A DNA stretch of 64,000 bases, from NCBI GenBank assembly GCA_041390905.1, contig JAWKPA010000012.1, positions 992,001 through 1,056,000 on the forward strand, read 5' to 3'. The DNA is from JACKCD01 sp041390905 (GTDB lineage: Bacteria; Chloroflexota; Anaerolineae; Promineifilales; Promineifilaceae). The translations under genes were made by a program, and so were the position numbers. Below are positions 51,387-59,252 of the stretch, piece by piece. Under the pieces are notes generated by a model. The model did no database searches and was not told the DNA's origin. It saw only the letters and a program-made list of their open reading frames with translations. The stretch's first letter is position 1, and each line of letters begins with the position of its first letter.

Positions 51387-52751
51387 TTACCGAGACCGTC
51401 CATGGCACTGCTTAAACTTCTTGCCACTGCCGCAGGGGCAAAGGTCATTGCGTCGTGCTTGAGCATAGGCTTGTTGTAATTGTTTTTCATCCTCGGCCGT
51501 CATCATCGCCATAATTTCTGCCGGGGCGCGACGCTGTTGGATGAGATTTGCCATGATGCGCATGGGGCGATCTACATGGTTAAAGAACGCTTTGTAACCA
51601 GCACATAAATAATTCAGCCCTGGCTCACCATCGGGCGTGTGGATAAAGCGGTTTTTGGGGCAGCCGCCGTGACAGGCAAAACGCACTTCGCACTGGCGGC
51701 AATATTGGGGCAAGGTGTCGGACTTGTCTTGTCCAAACTGTTGCTGTTTAGCCGAAGCGACCAATGTCAGCATGTGGTCGCTTTGGATGTTGCCCAGCAA
51801 ATGATCTGGTTCTACGAAATGGTCGCAGCTAAACAAATCGCCGTTGTGTTCCAAGGCCAAAGCCTGGCCGCAGGTGGGAGCAAAAACGCACAAGCCGCCG
51901 GGCTGCCCCAGCCAGGCTCCTAAAGCTACATCAAATATCTGTACATAAATCTGGCCGACATCATGCCGTACCCATTCATCAAAAATAGCGTTGAGAAAGC
52001 TGCCGTATTTGGCGGCGTTGATCGAGCGTTCGGAAGTGAGGGTGCCGGATTGGGTGTATAACGGCCGTTCTCCCCCATTCCTTTCACTCCAGCCAATATT
52101 CGCCAGCGGCAGCAATTGCGTCGTTGCCCGCTCAACGATCGGGATAAACTGGATAAACTGCGTTTTCAACGCATCGCGGAAAAAGCGATAGACCTCCAAT
52201 GGATGGTCTTGATTGGCGGCATGAACCGTGCAAAGCACATTGTATTCCACCCCATGTGCAGCCAACAGCCGCCAGCCGCGCATTACTTGCGTAAAGCTGC
52301 CTGCCCCACCCTTGTTTACCCGGTAAGCATCATGCAATTCTTGTGGCCCATCAATGCTGATACCAATCAGAAAATTGTGCTTTTTGAAGAATTGGCACCA
52401 GGCATCATCCAACAGCGTGCCATTCGTTTGCAGCGCATTGTGAATTTTCATGCCGGGTCGGGCATGTTTTTGCTGGTAATGGATGACTCGTTCAAAAAAG
52501 CTCAGCCCCATCAGCGTGGGTTCGCCGCCCTGCCAGGCAAAGGTCACTTCCGGCACTTTTTGCGATTCGATGTACTGGCGCACGAATGTTTCCAGCAGCT
52601 CATCGGCCATGCGGAAGCGGCTGCCGGGGTACATCATTTCTTTAGAGAGGAAGTAGCAATATTTGCAGTCCAGATTGCAAATAGCCCCGGTGGGCTTGGT
52701 CATGATGTGGAAGGCGCGAATGGGGGAAACGGCCGTTTTGTTTTCAGTCAT
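51387..52751 (-). CDS. Anaerobic sulfatase-maturase type radical SAM/SPASM enzyme with SEC-C tail
   Basis: 454 residues from the ATG at 52751. The radical SAM site GAICNLDCKYCYF has Cys25, Cys29 and Cys32. FAWQGGEPTLMG and ALQTNGTLLDDAW follow, then SPASM cluster cysteines in CGQALALEHNGDLFSCDH, YCRQCEVRFACHGGCPKNRF and LCAGYKAFF. This layout matches anSME, which oxidises a Cys or Ser in sulfatases to formylglycine. The C terminus has a separate SEC-C zinc motif (NDLCPCGSGKKFKQCHG). No sulfatase is in the window, so the substrate is inferred. Confidence 0.9.
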   Translation of the reverse strand: MTENKTAVSPIRAFHIMTKPTGAICNLDCKYCYFLSKEMMYPGSRFRMADELLETFVRQYIESQKVPEVTFAWQGGEPTLMGLSFFERVIHYQQKHARPGMKIHNALQTNGTLLDDAWCQFFKKHNFLIGISIDGPQELHDAYRVNKGGAGSFTQVMRGWRLLAAHGVEYNVLCTVHAANQDHPLEVYRFFRDALKTQFIQFIPIVERATTQLLPLANIGWSERNGGERPLYTQSGTLTSERSINAAKYGSFLNAIFDEWVRHDVGQIYVQIFDVALGAWLGQPGGLCVFAPTCGQALALEHNGDLFSCDHFVEPDHLLGNIQSDHMLTLVASAKQQQFGQDKSDTLPQYCRQCEVRFACHGGCPKNRFIHTPDGEPGLNYLCAGYKAFFNHVDRPMRIMANLIQQRRAPAEIMAMMTAEDEKQLQQAYAQARRNDLCPCGSGKKFKQCHGRSR

Positions 52752-53065
52752 TATTGAATAACCTGTAAACATGTAGGACAAGTTTGTTGTGTGTTTATAA
52801 AATAAGCGGATAAACGAATATTAAGATTGGGAGATTAGCTGTATTCAATTGCCCAATCTCTGTAGACTTTAGCGAAAAATGTAAATTAAGCCAGCCAGGT
52901 TAGGTCAGGGACGCGGCTTTTTCACTGTTTGAATGTTGCCGTTTACTGAAAACCCTGGAGACCCTATGAATTGGGTGTCAGGACGCTTGACGTAGGGTAC
53001 ATTTGCATCATCATTGAAACAAACCCATTGAACCAGGCTGGGTAACTGGTTTAAGGAGATGAACT
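52752..53065. other. Intergenic region without a supported gene
   Basis: Holds a short, weak copy of the GGAGATTGG repeat (GATTGGGAGATTAG near 52826 facing CCCAATCTCT at 52852) and a half copy of TAGGACAAGTTTG near 52772. About 170 bp remain before the thiolase ribosome site AAGGAG; no promoter or riboswitch recognised. Confidence 0.5.
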
Positions 53066-54259
53066 GTGACGGAAACGTATATTGTAACGGCCGTTCGCAC
53101 GGCTATTGGCAAGTTTGGGGGTACGCTCAAAGATGTGGCTCCGGTTGATTTGGCTGCCCACGTCATGGGGGCGGCACTGAATCGGGCGCAAGTGGCGGGT
53201 AGCGATCTCGATTTATACATCATGGGGCATATTTACAAGCATGGTCAAGGCCAGCTTGTGCCGCGTCATGCCGCCATCAAGGCGGGGATTCCCAGCGAAG
53301 TGGATGGTTACGCGCTTGATATGCTTTGTTCGTCGGGGATGATGGCGATGATGAACGGCGACATGGCGATTCGTGCCGGGGATGCGGAGCTGGTGCTGGC
53401 GGGCGGCGTGGAGTCTATGTCGCAAACGGGGTTTTATTTGAGCCACAAGGCGAGGTGGGGCTACAAATTTATGGTGGGCAATCAGGAGCCGCTGCTGGAT
53501 GTGCTGACGCATGACGGGTTGACTGACCCGTTGACGGGTGAATTGATGGGGGAGGAGACGGAAAGGTTGGCGCGGGAGCATGGGGTGTCGCGGGCAGAAT
53601 TGGATGAGGTGGCGTTTTTGTCGCATGAACGGGCGGCGGCGGCGCGGGAAAACGGCCGTTTTGCTCACGAAATTGTCCCGTTTCCTGTGGCCCAGCGGCG
53701 TGGCGAGATGTTGTTTGACGCTGACGAGGGGATTCGGCCGGCAACGACGATGGATTCATTGGCAGGATTGCGGCCGGCGTTCCGCCCGGATGGGCTGCTG
53801 ACAGCGGGGAACGCCAGCCAGATGTCGGATGGGGCGTGTGCGGTGCTGTTGGCGGGAAAAACGGCCGTTGAAAAATACGATCTCAAGCCCGTTGCCCGCA
53901 TCGTCGGCCACGCCTGGGCGGCCGTTGAATCGTGGCGCTTTGTTGAGGCCATTGTCCCCGCTACGCAAAAGCTGATGGCCAAAACGGGTTGGTCAACCGC
54001 TGACTTTGAACTGGTAGAAAATAACGAGGCGTTTGCCCTCAACAATATCCTGCTGCGGAAATATCTGGAAATCCCCTACGAACGGATTAACGTTCACGGT
54101 GGCGCGATTGCTCTAGGGCATCCACTGGGGTGCAGCGGGGCGCGGATTGTGACGACGCTGATTCATGCGCTGCAACAAAACGGCAAAGAGCGCGGGCTGG
54201 CAACGTTGTGCCACGGTGTGGGCGGTGGCACGGCGCTGGCGGTAGAACTGGTGCCGTAG
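53066..54259 (+). CDS. Acetyl-CoA acetyltransferase (thiolase)
   Basis: 397 residues starting at GTG 53066 behind AAGGAGATGAACT. The thiolase active-site residues are present: DMLCSSGMMAMMNG with Cys88 (nucleophile), GGAIALGHPLGCSGARI with the His, and LCHGVGGG with the second Cys. The enzyme joins or splits acetyl-CoA units in acetoacetyl-CoA metabolism or fatty acid degradation. No beta-oxidation genes adjoin it. ETAV-type insertions from iterated palindromes occur near the N terminus and at KTAVEK. Confidence 0.94.
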   Translation: MTETYIVTAVRTAIGKFGGTLKDVAPVDLAAHVMGAALNRAQVAGSDLDLYIMGHIYKHGQGQLVPRHAAIKAGIPSEVDGYALDMLCSSGMMAMMNGDMAIRAGDAELVLAGGVESMSQTGFYLSHKARWGYKFMVGNQEPLLDVLTHDGLTDPLTGELMGEETERLAREHGVSRAELDEVAFLSHERAAAARENGRFAHEIVPFPVAQRRGEMLFDADEGIRPATTMDSLAGLRPAFRPDGLLTAGNASQMSDGACAVLLAGKTAVEKYDLKPVARIVGHAWAAVESWRFVEAIVPATQKLMAKTGWSTADFELVENNEAFALNNILLRKYLEIPYERINVHGGAIALGHPLGCSGARIVTTLIHALQQNGKERGLATLCHGVGGGTALAVELVP

Positions 54260-54271
54260 GCTGGCTGTGTT

Positions 54272-55081
54272 TCAGGCATAAATGACACAGCCGCGCTGCT
54301 CCAGGTGTGTTAGCCAACCGGGGAGGTGGGCAAGCTGGTTCCAGCGGAGGTCGAGTTTTTCCAGGGCGGGGAGTTTAGCTAAAAACGGGGGGAGGGTTTG
54401 CAGGCGGTTGGAACGCAGGTCGAGGAAGCGGAGGCGGGGAAGCTGGGCGATTGTTTTGGGCAGGGTGTGAAGCTGGTTGAAGCGTAAATCGAGGTGCAGA
54501 AGCTGTTTTAGGTTGCCAATGGTGCCGGGCAAGGCAGTGATTTGGTTGTTCATCAGGTGCAGTTCTTTAAGCTGCGTCAGTTGGCCGATGGTGTCTGGCA
54601 GGCTGGTGAGGTGGTTGTTGTAGAGGCGCAGCTCTTGCAGGTTGGGGAGCTGTCCAACCCAGTCGGGCAAGGTAGCGAACTGGTTGTCGGTGAGGTTGAG
54701 GTAGCGAAGTTGGTGCAATGTTTGCAGGGTGGGGGGCAGGTGGGTGAGCTGGTTGTTGCTGAGGTAGAGGAAGGTGAGTTGGGTGAGGTTGCCGAGGGTG
54801 GGGGAAACGGCCGTTAACCGATTATGCCCCAAATCCAGCATATGTAACTTCGTTAGCCGCCCAATCTCGTCCGGCAGGTCGGCCAATTGGTTGGCACTTA
54901 AATTCAACACCTCCAAATCGGTCAGCTCCCAAAGGGCATCGGGCAAGCTGGTTAGCTGGTTGTTGTAGGCGCTGAACTGGCGCAGGTGGGGTGGAAAGAT
55001 GGTGGGCAGGTTGGTTAGCTGGCTGCTGTCGAGGTTGAGGATGTGGTTGGTGGGAATAAACGGCCGTTGATGAGGCAGCAT
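54272..55081 (-). CDS. Leucine-rich repeat protein
   Basis: 269 residues from the ATG at 55081, behind GGAAAGG; a GTG two codons upstream is possible. Nearly the whole protein is a row of about ten 23-residue LRR units of the bacterial type LxxLxxLxLxxNxLxxLPxx, for example LEVLNLSANQLADLPDEIGR and LKELHLMNNQITALPGTIGN. No signal peptide, kinase, ROCO or toxin domain is attached. It forms a curved binding surface, so protein-protein contact is the likely role; the partner is unknown. It is convergent with the thiolase gene 13 bp away. Confidence 0.92.
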   Translation of the reverse strand: MLPHQRPFIPTNHILNLDSSQLTNLPTIFPPHLRQFSAYNNQLTSLPDALWELTDLEVLNLSANQLADLPDEIGRLTKLHMLDLGHNRLTAVSPTLGNLTQLTFLYLSNNQLTHLPPTLQTLHQLRYLNLTDNQFATLPDWVGQLPNLQELRLYNNHLTSLPDTIGQLTQLKELHLMNNQITALPGTIGNLKQLLHLDLRFNQLHTLPKTIAQLPRLRFLDLRSNRLQTLPPFLAKLPALEKLDLRWNQLAHLPGWLTHLEQRGCVIYA

Positions 55082-55083
55082 CG

Positions 55084-55256
55084 TCACCTTTCCTGAATTG
55101 TTAACGCATCGTGCCCTAACTGCCTGAGTTGCACGACAACAGGAAACGGGAAATTCTCGTTGGCATATAAACGAGCCATCTAGTCGGTCTCGTTTGAATC
55201 TTTTCTGTTACCGACATTTTGGACAAGAGTTGTTCTGCTTGCTGTAAAGTCGTCAT
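55084..55256 (-). pseudogene. Deletion remnant of a DUF433/DUF5615 toxin-antitoxin pair
   Basis: From the ATG at 55256 the frame reads MTTLQQAEQLLSKMSVTEKI, the start of a DUF433-type antitoxin, then leaves the family abruptly; a few bases on, another frame ends NETD-stop, like the end of such an antitoxin, and overlaps the ATG at 55179. That ATG opens MARLYANENFPFPVVVQLRQ, LGHDALTIQER and stops at 55084: the first 31 residues of a DUF5615 PIN-like toxin. So the antitoxin has lost its middle and the toxin its C terminus. Inactive. Confidence 0.65.
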
Positions 55257-55335
55257 ATATAGCCCCTTTCGTCAGGTTGGCTGCATTATACCATGACTCA
55301 AGAGGCTGTTTCCAGAGGGCAATTATCCTTCAGCG

Positions 55336-55369
55336 AGAAGTTCAACTTCTCAGAAGAAGTTGAACTTCT
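55336..55369. repeat. AGAAGTTCAACTTCT palindromic repeat, copy 4
   Basis: Same sequence as the copy at 3924-3957, 10 nt from the stop of the PBP gene, and again next to a toxin-antitoxin remnant. Confidence 0.9.
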
Positions 55370-55379
55370 AAAATAGCCG

Positions 55380-57617
55380 CTATTGCCACGGGTAGGGGGT
55401 GAGAGGGGTGATGTTGTAGTAGAGTTCGACGATGCGGCGGAAGATGGGGGCGGCAACGGCCGATCCTTCCCCCCCGTTTTCCGCAATCACCGCAATGGCA
55501 ATTTCCGGCTCGTTGACCACGCGGCCATCGGCCAGGGTGACGGGGGCGGCAGGGGCGTAGCCAGCAAACCAGGCGTGGGAGTTGCGCGGCGGATCTTCGG
55601 CCGTGCCCGTTTTGCCCGCCACCTTGATTGGCAACCCGACAAATTTGTCGGTGGCGGTGCCGGTGGGGCCATTGGCAACGTTCCACAGGCTTTGCTGGAT
55701 GACGGCCAGATTTTCCGGCGATAGCGGCAGTTCGCCGCGCACGTGCGACGGCCACGGCTCTTCCGGCGCACCGCCACCCGCGCCAATGCGGTCAATGAGG
55801 TTGGGCTGGTAGAGCGTGCCGCCGTTGGCCACAGCGGCCAAAATGTCGGCAATTTGCAGTGGCGTGACCTGCACAAACCCTTGCCCAATGGACATGTTGA
55901 CCGCATCGCCGGGAACCCAGCCTTCGCCAATGTTCTCGATTTTCCACTGGGGGCTGGGGATGGTGCCAGACGCTTCGGCTTGCCCCTCGATGCCGGTGAC
56001 GCTGCCGAGGCCAAAATTGAGTGCAGTGTTGGGCAGCAAATTGCTGTCCTGGCCGTCCATGTTGAAACCGGCATCATAGAAGCAACTGTTGCAGGAGACA
56101 ACCAGGGCTTCGCGCAGGGTGATGTTGCCGTGGCCCCCTTCGCGCCAATCCCGCTTGATAAAGTTGTCGCCCAGTCTCGCCCAGGTGCCGGTGCTGTTGT
56201 AGCGGGTGTCGGGGGTGTAGAGGCCGCTGTTGAGGGCGGCCGACATGGTGACAATTTTGAACACGGAGCCGGCCGGATACGCTCCCTGTGTAGCGCGGTT
56301 AAACAACGGTCGGTTGGGGTCGCTGAGGGTGGCACCGAGGGCAACGGCCGCTTCCGGGCGTACGGCATCAAAAATGGCGGGGTTGTAGCTGGGGTAGCTG
56401 GCGATGGCGCGAACGGCACCGGTGTGGACATCGAGCACCACAATCGCCCCGGCATTGCTGCCGCCATAGCTGAGAAGGGCATCGGCCAGGGCTTGCTCAA
56501 CGGCCGTTTGGAAATCCCGGTCAATCGTCGTGTAAATGCTGCGTGCCTGTTTCGACTCCCGTTCTTGCAGCGTGGTAATATAGTCACCGTTGGAGCCAAC
56601 CACCGCCAAAATGCCCCCCCGGTCGCCGTTCAAATAATCTTCGCCCCACGCTTCCAGCCCCGCTTGCCCCACCATTTCGTCGCCGCGATACCCCAGGGCG
56701 CGGTACTCCGCCAGCTCTTCGGCAGCGATGAAGCCGGTGTAGCCGATGAGGTGGGGGGCCACGCCGTTGTCGGGGTAGACGCGAGCCAGGCGGGATTGGG
56801 GCGGGGCGAGGCCAGCACCGATGTAGGGCTGGAGGGCATCGCCGCTGGTTTGCATCGTCTCTTCGGGAATGTCGCCAATGGGGACGTACCAGTCGGGCAG
56901 GGCAGCGGCGTAGAGGGCTTTGATTTCTTCGGGGGTCTGGTTGAGGATGGGGCTGAGGGTGGCAAGCAGGCCGGGTTCGTCCACAATTTGTCCGGGGATG
57001 ATGCCGAGGCTGATGACGTTGCCTTGGTAGGCGAGGGCGAGGCCGTTGCGGTCGTAGATGTTGGCGCGGCTGGGGATGCGGTATTCGAGGGTGAGGCGGT
57101 TGCCGCCTGTGAGTTCGGGCAAAATGAGTCCTTCGTCCCAGACGATGCCCCAACGGCCGTTTGCATACACCAGCGGCACGACGTAATCACGCACGAGGTC
57201 GCCAACAACGGCCGTTTGCCACGTTACGCGCACGCTAAACTCGGCGCGGTCGTTTTCCTGAAAGATGGAGAGGGGCTGGCTGTGGATTTGCAGGACGGCG
57301 GCAGTTTCGCTGGCTTCCTGGTACCGCTGGACAAAGGCGGCCTGGTCTACAAGTGTTTGGCTTTGGGGGGAGAGCAGGCTGTACATGCCTACGTAGTCAA
57401 ATGCTTCCCAGGCGCGATAGAAGGCGCGGGCGTAGCCGGTGGCATCTTCGGTGACGGGAACGGCCGTTGCTGCTGCCGTGGGTTGGGGAACGGTGGCGAC
57501 GGGGGCGGGGGTGAAGGCATCGCTGGGGGCGGGAAGCAGGGAAGCCACATCCCCGCCACTGCACGCGGTGAGCAGCAGTAGCCCACTGAACAGAATCTGT
57601 TTCCACCTTGCTCTCAT
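55380..57617 (-). CDS. Lipoprotein penicillin-binding protein (transpeptidase, MecA-like architecture)
   Basis: 745 residues. Signal peptide ends at a lipobox, LLTAC, Cys19. An Ala/Pro/Thr linker is followed by an NTF2-like domain (about 60-170: YARAFYRAWEAFDYVGMYSL), a dimerisation domain with YRIPSRANIYDRNGLALAYQ, and a transpeptidase domain. The three active-site motifs are AGSVFKIV (SxxK, near residue 450), VSCNSCFY (SxN) and VAGKTGTAE (KTG). The order lipobox-NTF2-PBP dimer-transpeptidase is that of MecA/PBP2a, which has low beta-lactam affinity; resistance itself cannot be read from sequence. It cross-links peptidoglycan outside the membrane. Confidence 0.93.
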   Translation of the reverse strand: MRARWKQILFSGLLLLTACSGGDVASLLPAPSDAFTPAPVATVPQPTAAATAVPVTEDATGYARAFYRAWEAFDYVGMYSLLSPQSQTLVDQAAFVQRYQEASETAAVLQIHSQPLSIFQENDRAEFSVRVTWQTAVVGDLVRDYVVPLVYANGRWGIVWDEGLILPELTGGNRLTLEYRIPSRANIYDRNGLALAYQGNVISLGIIPGQIVDEPGLLATLSPILNQTPEEIKALYAAALPDWYVPIGDIPEETMQTSGDALQPYIGAGLAPPQSRLARVYPDNGVAPHLIGYTGFIAAEELAEYRALGYRGDEMVGQAGLEAWGEDYLNGDRGGILAVVGSNGDYITTLQERESKQARSIYTTIDRDFQTAVEQALADALLSYGGSNAGAIVVLDVHTGAVRAIASYPSYNPAIFDAVRPEAAVALGATLSDPNRPLFNRATQGAYPAGSVFKIVTMSAALNSGLYTPDTRYNSTGTWARLGDNFIKRDWREGGHGNITLREALVVSCNSCFYDAGFNMDGQDSNLLPNTALNFGLGSVTGIEGQAEASGTIPSPQWKIENIGEGWVPGDAVNMSIGQGFVQVTPLQIADILAAVANGGTLYQPNLIDRIGAGGGAPEEPWPSHVRGELPLSPENLAVIQQSLWNVANGPTGTATDKFVGLPIKVAGKTGTAEDPPRNSHAWFAGYAPAAPVTLADGRVVNEPEIAIAVIAENGGEGSAVAAPIFRRIVELYYNITPLTPYPWQ

Positions 57618-57763
57618 GGAGGAGGATTATAGCGCAGAAACGGCCGTTTTGCTTTTTTCAACCACGGGTAAACACAGATACACACCGATTTTTTATCTGT
57701 ATTCATCTGCTAGCCATTTTCCACGCCTATCAAAATCCTTTGGCTAATGTTATAACGTTTCGC

Positions 57764-58024
57764 GTGAGAATACCTGAATTATATCAAACCATTGCGCTCA
57801 TAAAGGATGTACCGGCAGAAAATTTGCGGGAAGGGGATGTGGCAACATTGGTAGATATTGTGCCACACCCTGCTGGTGCTGAGAAAGGTGCAGTACTGGA
57901 ATTGTTTAATGCCGTTGGTGAATCTATCGGGGTAGCTGTTGTCCCCCTATCAGCAGTTGCTTCCTTGCGTTCCGACCAAATGCCCACTGTGCGGCCACTG
58001 GTTTATGTCAATAAGGTGGCGTAG
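57764..58024 (+). CDS. Small DUF4926-like protein
   Basis: 86 residues starting at GTG 57764 (read as MRIPELYQTIALIKDVPAEN). The segment LREGDVATLVDIVPHP and a following beta-rich stretch fit DUF4926, an SH3-like fold often found beside genes for toxin-like or endonuclease proteins. No such partner adjoins it here. The frame is open for 52 codons upstream, but that part lies in repeats near 57660-57720 and has no family match. No ribosome site is clear, so the start is tentative. Confidence 0.6.
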   Translation: MRIPELYQTIALIKDVPAENLREGDVATLVDIVPHPAGAEKGAVLELFNAVGESIGVAVVPLSAVASLRSDQMPTVRPLVYVNKVA

Positions 58025-58090
58025 GGGCAACCGGCCATTATCGGGACATGGAAAAACGGAAAAAGCCCCACGTTCTTCCGCGTCCAAATA

Positions 58091-58121
58091 AAAAGGCGCG
58101 AGCTATGCCCGCGCCTTTTTT
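58091..58121. terminator. Bidirectional terminator
   Basis: AAAAGGCGCG and CGCGCCTTTTTT enclose AGCTATGCC, between the DUF4926-like gene and the convergent gene stopping at 58148. Confidence 0.85.
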
Positions 58122-58147
58122 CGGAGGGAGATATTTTCCGTTAGGAA

Positions 58148-58333
58148 TTAACGTTGGGGGGTGTCGCCCTGCTGTTTGCGGTGGGCAAACTGCTGGGTGA
58201 GCCGGGCAAGCAGCCCCGGCTTGCTGTTCATTTCCTGTCCCCCGTCCTGAAACGGGGTGTTTTCCAGTTGCTTAATCCACATCCGGTAATGTTCTTGCGC
58301 GTGCTGGACACGTACATCGTATAAATCGTTCAT
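58148..58333 (-). CDS. Small protein of unknown function, paralogue of its neighbour
   Basis: 61 residues from the ATG at 58333, behind GGAAGGAA. The N terminus MNDLYDVRVQHAQEHYRMWI, then KQLEN, aligns with DIHTAQARYQEWVVVAEQEN of the gene at 58374-58571; the rest is basic and disordered (LTQQFAHRKQQGDTPQR). No signal or membrane segment. Two tandem related small genes with separate good ribosome sites suggest a real, expressed pair. Function unknown. Confidence 0.7.
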   Translation of the reverse strand: MNDLYDVRVQHAQEHYRMWIKQLENTPFQDGGQEMNSKPGLLARLTQQFAHRKQQGDTPQR

Positions 58334-58373
58334 GATAGCGGTTCCTTCCTCTACAAAAATAACCTGCACTAAA

Positions 58374-58571
58374 TTAGCGATAGCTGTGGGCGGTTTGTGA
58401 CAAACGGTGTCCCTGCAAGCGGTTGCCCAGTTGGGCTAATTGATGACTAAGGCGAGAAACGGCCGTTTCGCCACCCTTTACTTCCTTTGCCACCTGATTT
58501 TCCTGTTCTGCAACGACAACCCATTCCTGATAGCGAGCCTGTGCCGTGTGAATATCGTTAAAATTGATCAT
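58374..58571 (-). CDS. Small protein of unknown function, paralogue of its neighbour
   Basis: 65 residues from the ATG at 58571, preceded by a perfect GGAGGT 4 nt upstream. MINFNDIHTAQARYQEWVVV matches the N terminus of the next gene downstream. The C-terminal half (SRLSHQLAQLGNRLQGHRLS) is an amphipathic helix. An iterated palindrome encodes ETAVS in the joint. The two genes are 40 nt apart and probably one transcript. A coiled-coil or membrane-surface role is possible but unproved. Confidence 0.7.
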   Translation of the reverse strand: MINFNDIHTAQARYQEWVVVAEQENQVAKEVKGGETAVSRLSHQLAQLGNRLQGHRLSQTAHSYR

Positions 58572-58696
58572 CCTGACCTCCACAAAAAAAGCATTCCCAA
58601 AACCATGCTGCCGTTCGGAAATGCTTGAAAATTCCTTGTTCTTAAGTATGGGCAGAGTATAGCAAATTGGTATGAGGGATCGGTGCAACTGACCTA

Positions 58697-59150
58697 TCAA
58701 AGCCATGTAAATTTTTGTCGGGAGCGATCAAATTGATATAAAAGCCTAGATGCTTCTAAATCACGCTGTGGGGATGCTCGATCAACGCGAAAGTATTGCC
58801 AAAAATTAGGTTGCAGACATGGTAAAAAGCTGAGAGGAAAGCCGAGGCGGAACTCATTTAGCTTGCCCGCATGATCTAATTGCGTATCTGTAAGCGTAAA
58901 ATCCAGTGTCCCCAAATTGTCTTTAATTTGCGCCACCGTTCGCGCCCCCACAATAGGAATGACCCCCGGCTGCTGCCGTACCTAATAGGGAGGCGCGGTT
59001 TCGCTGTGAGCAAGCTGTTTGAGCCGGGTTTCGACGTGGGTTGGCTGAACGGCCGTTTCCCGCAGCACCTGCTCCAACTCCTCCCGCCGCAGCATCCCCC
59101 GAATCTGTTCGGCCGGCAGCGCCTCACCCAGTTGCCATTTTGCCCGACAC
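58697..59150 (-). pseudogene. Remnants of an aldo/keto reductase and an unidentified protein
   Basis: From 58981 to the stop at 58697 the minus strand reads VRQQPGVIPIVGARTVAQIK, DNLGTLDFTLTDTQL and on to about residue 95, the C-terminal end of an aldo/keto reductase. In the same frame, just upstream of a TAG at 58984-58982, lies a different fragment: KWQLGEALPAEQIRGMLRRE, LEQVLRETAVQPTHVETRLK, QLAHSETAPPY. That one I do not recognise. No start codon joins them to a complete gene. The region 58572-59252 otherwise shows nothing. Confidence 0.65.
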
Positions 59151-59252
59151 GCTTACAATCCAATACAATTCTTCGATAGTTGGCTCCCATAAACGAGTCG
59201 CTTTTACTTTGAACACGGAGTGATTCTGAAAATCATAAGCTAAAACAAAATC

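Noticed and set aside
51387..52751. A linked sulfated-fucan pathway formed by GH95 and the sulfatase maturase
   Set aside because: No sulfatase, transporter or other polysaccharide gene lies near, and the two are 3.6 kb apart on opposite strands with unrelated genes between.
55743..57581. A 612-codon open frame on the plus strand
   Set aside because: Antisense to the PBP gene; Gly/Val/Asp-rich shadow without motifs.
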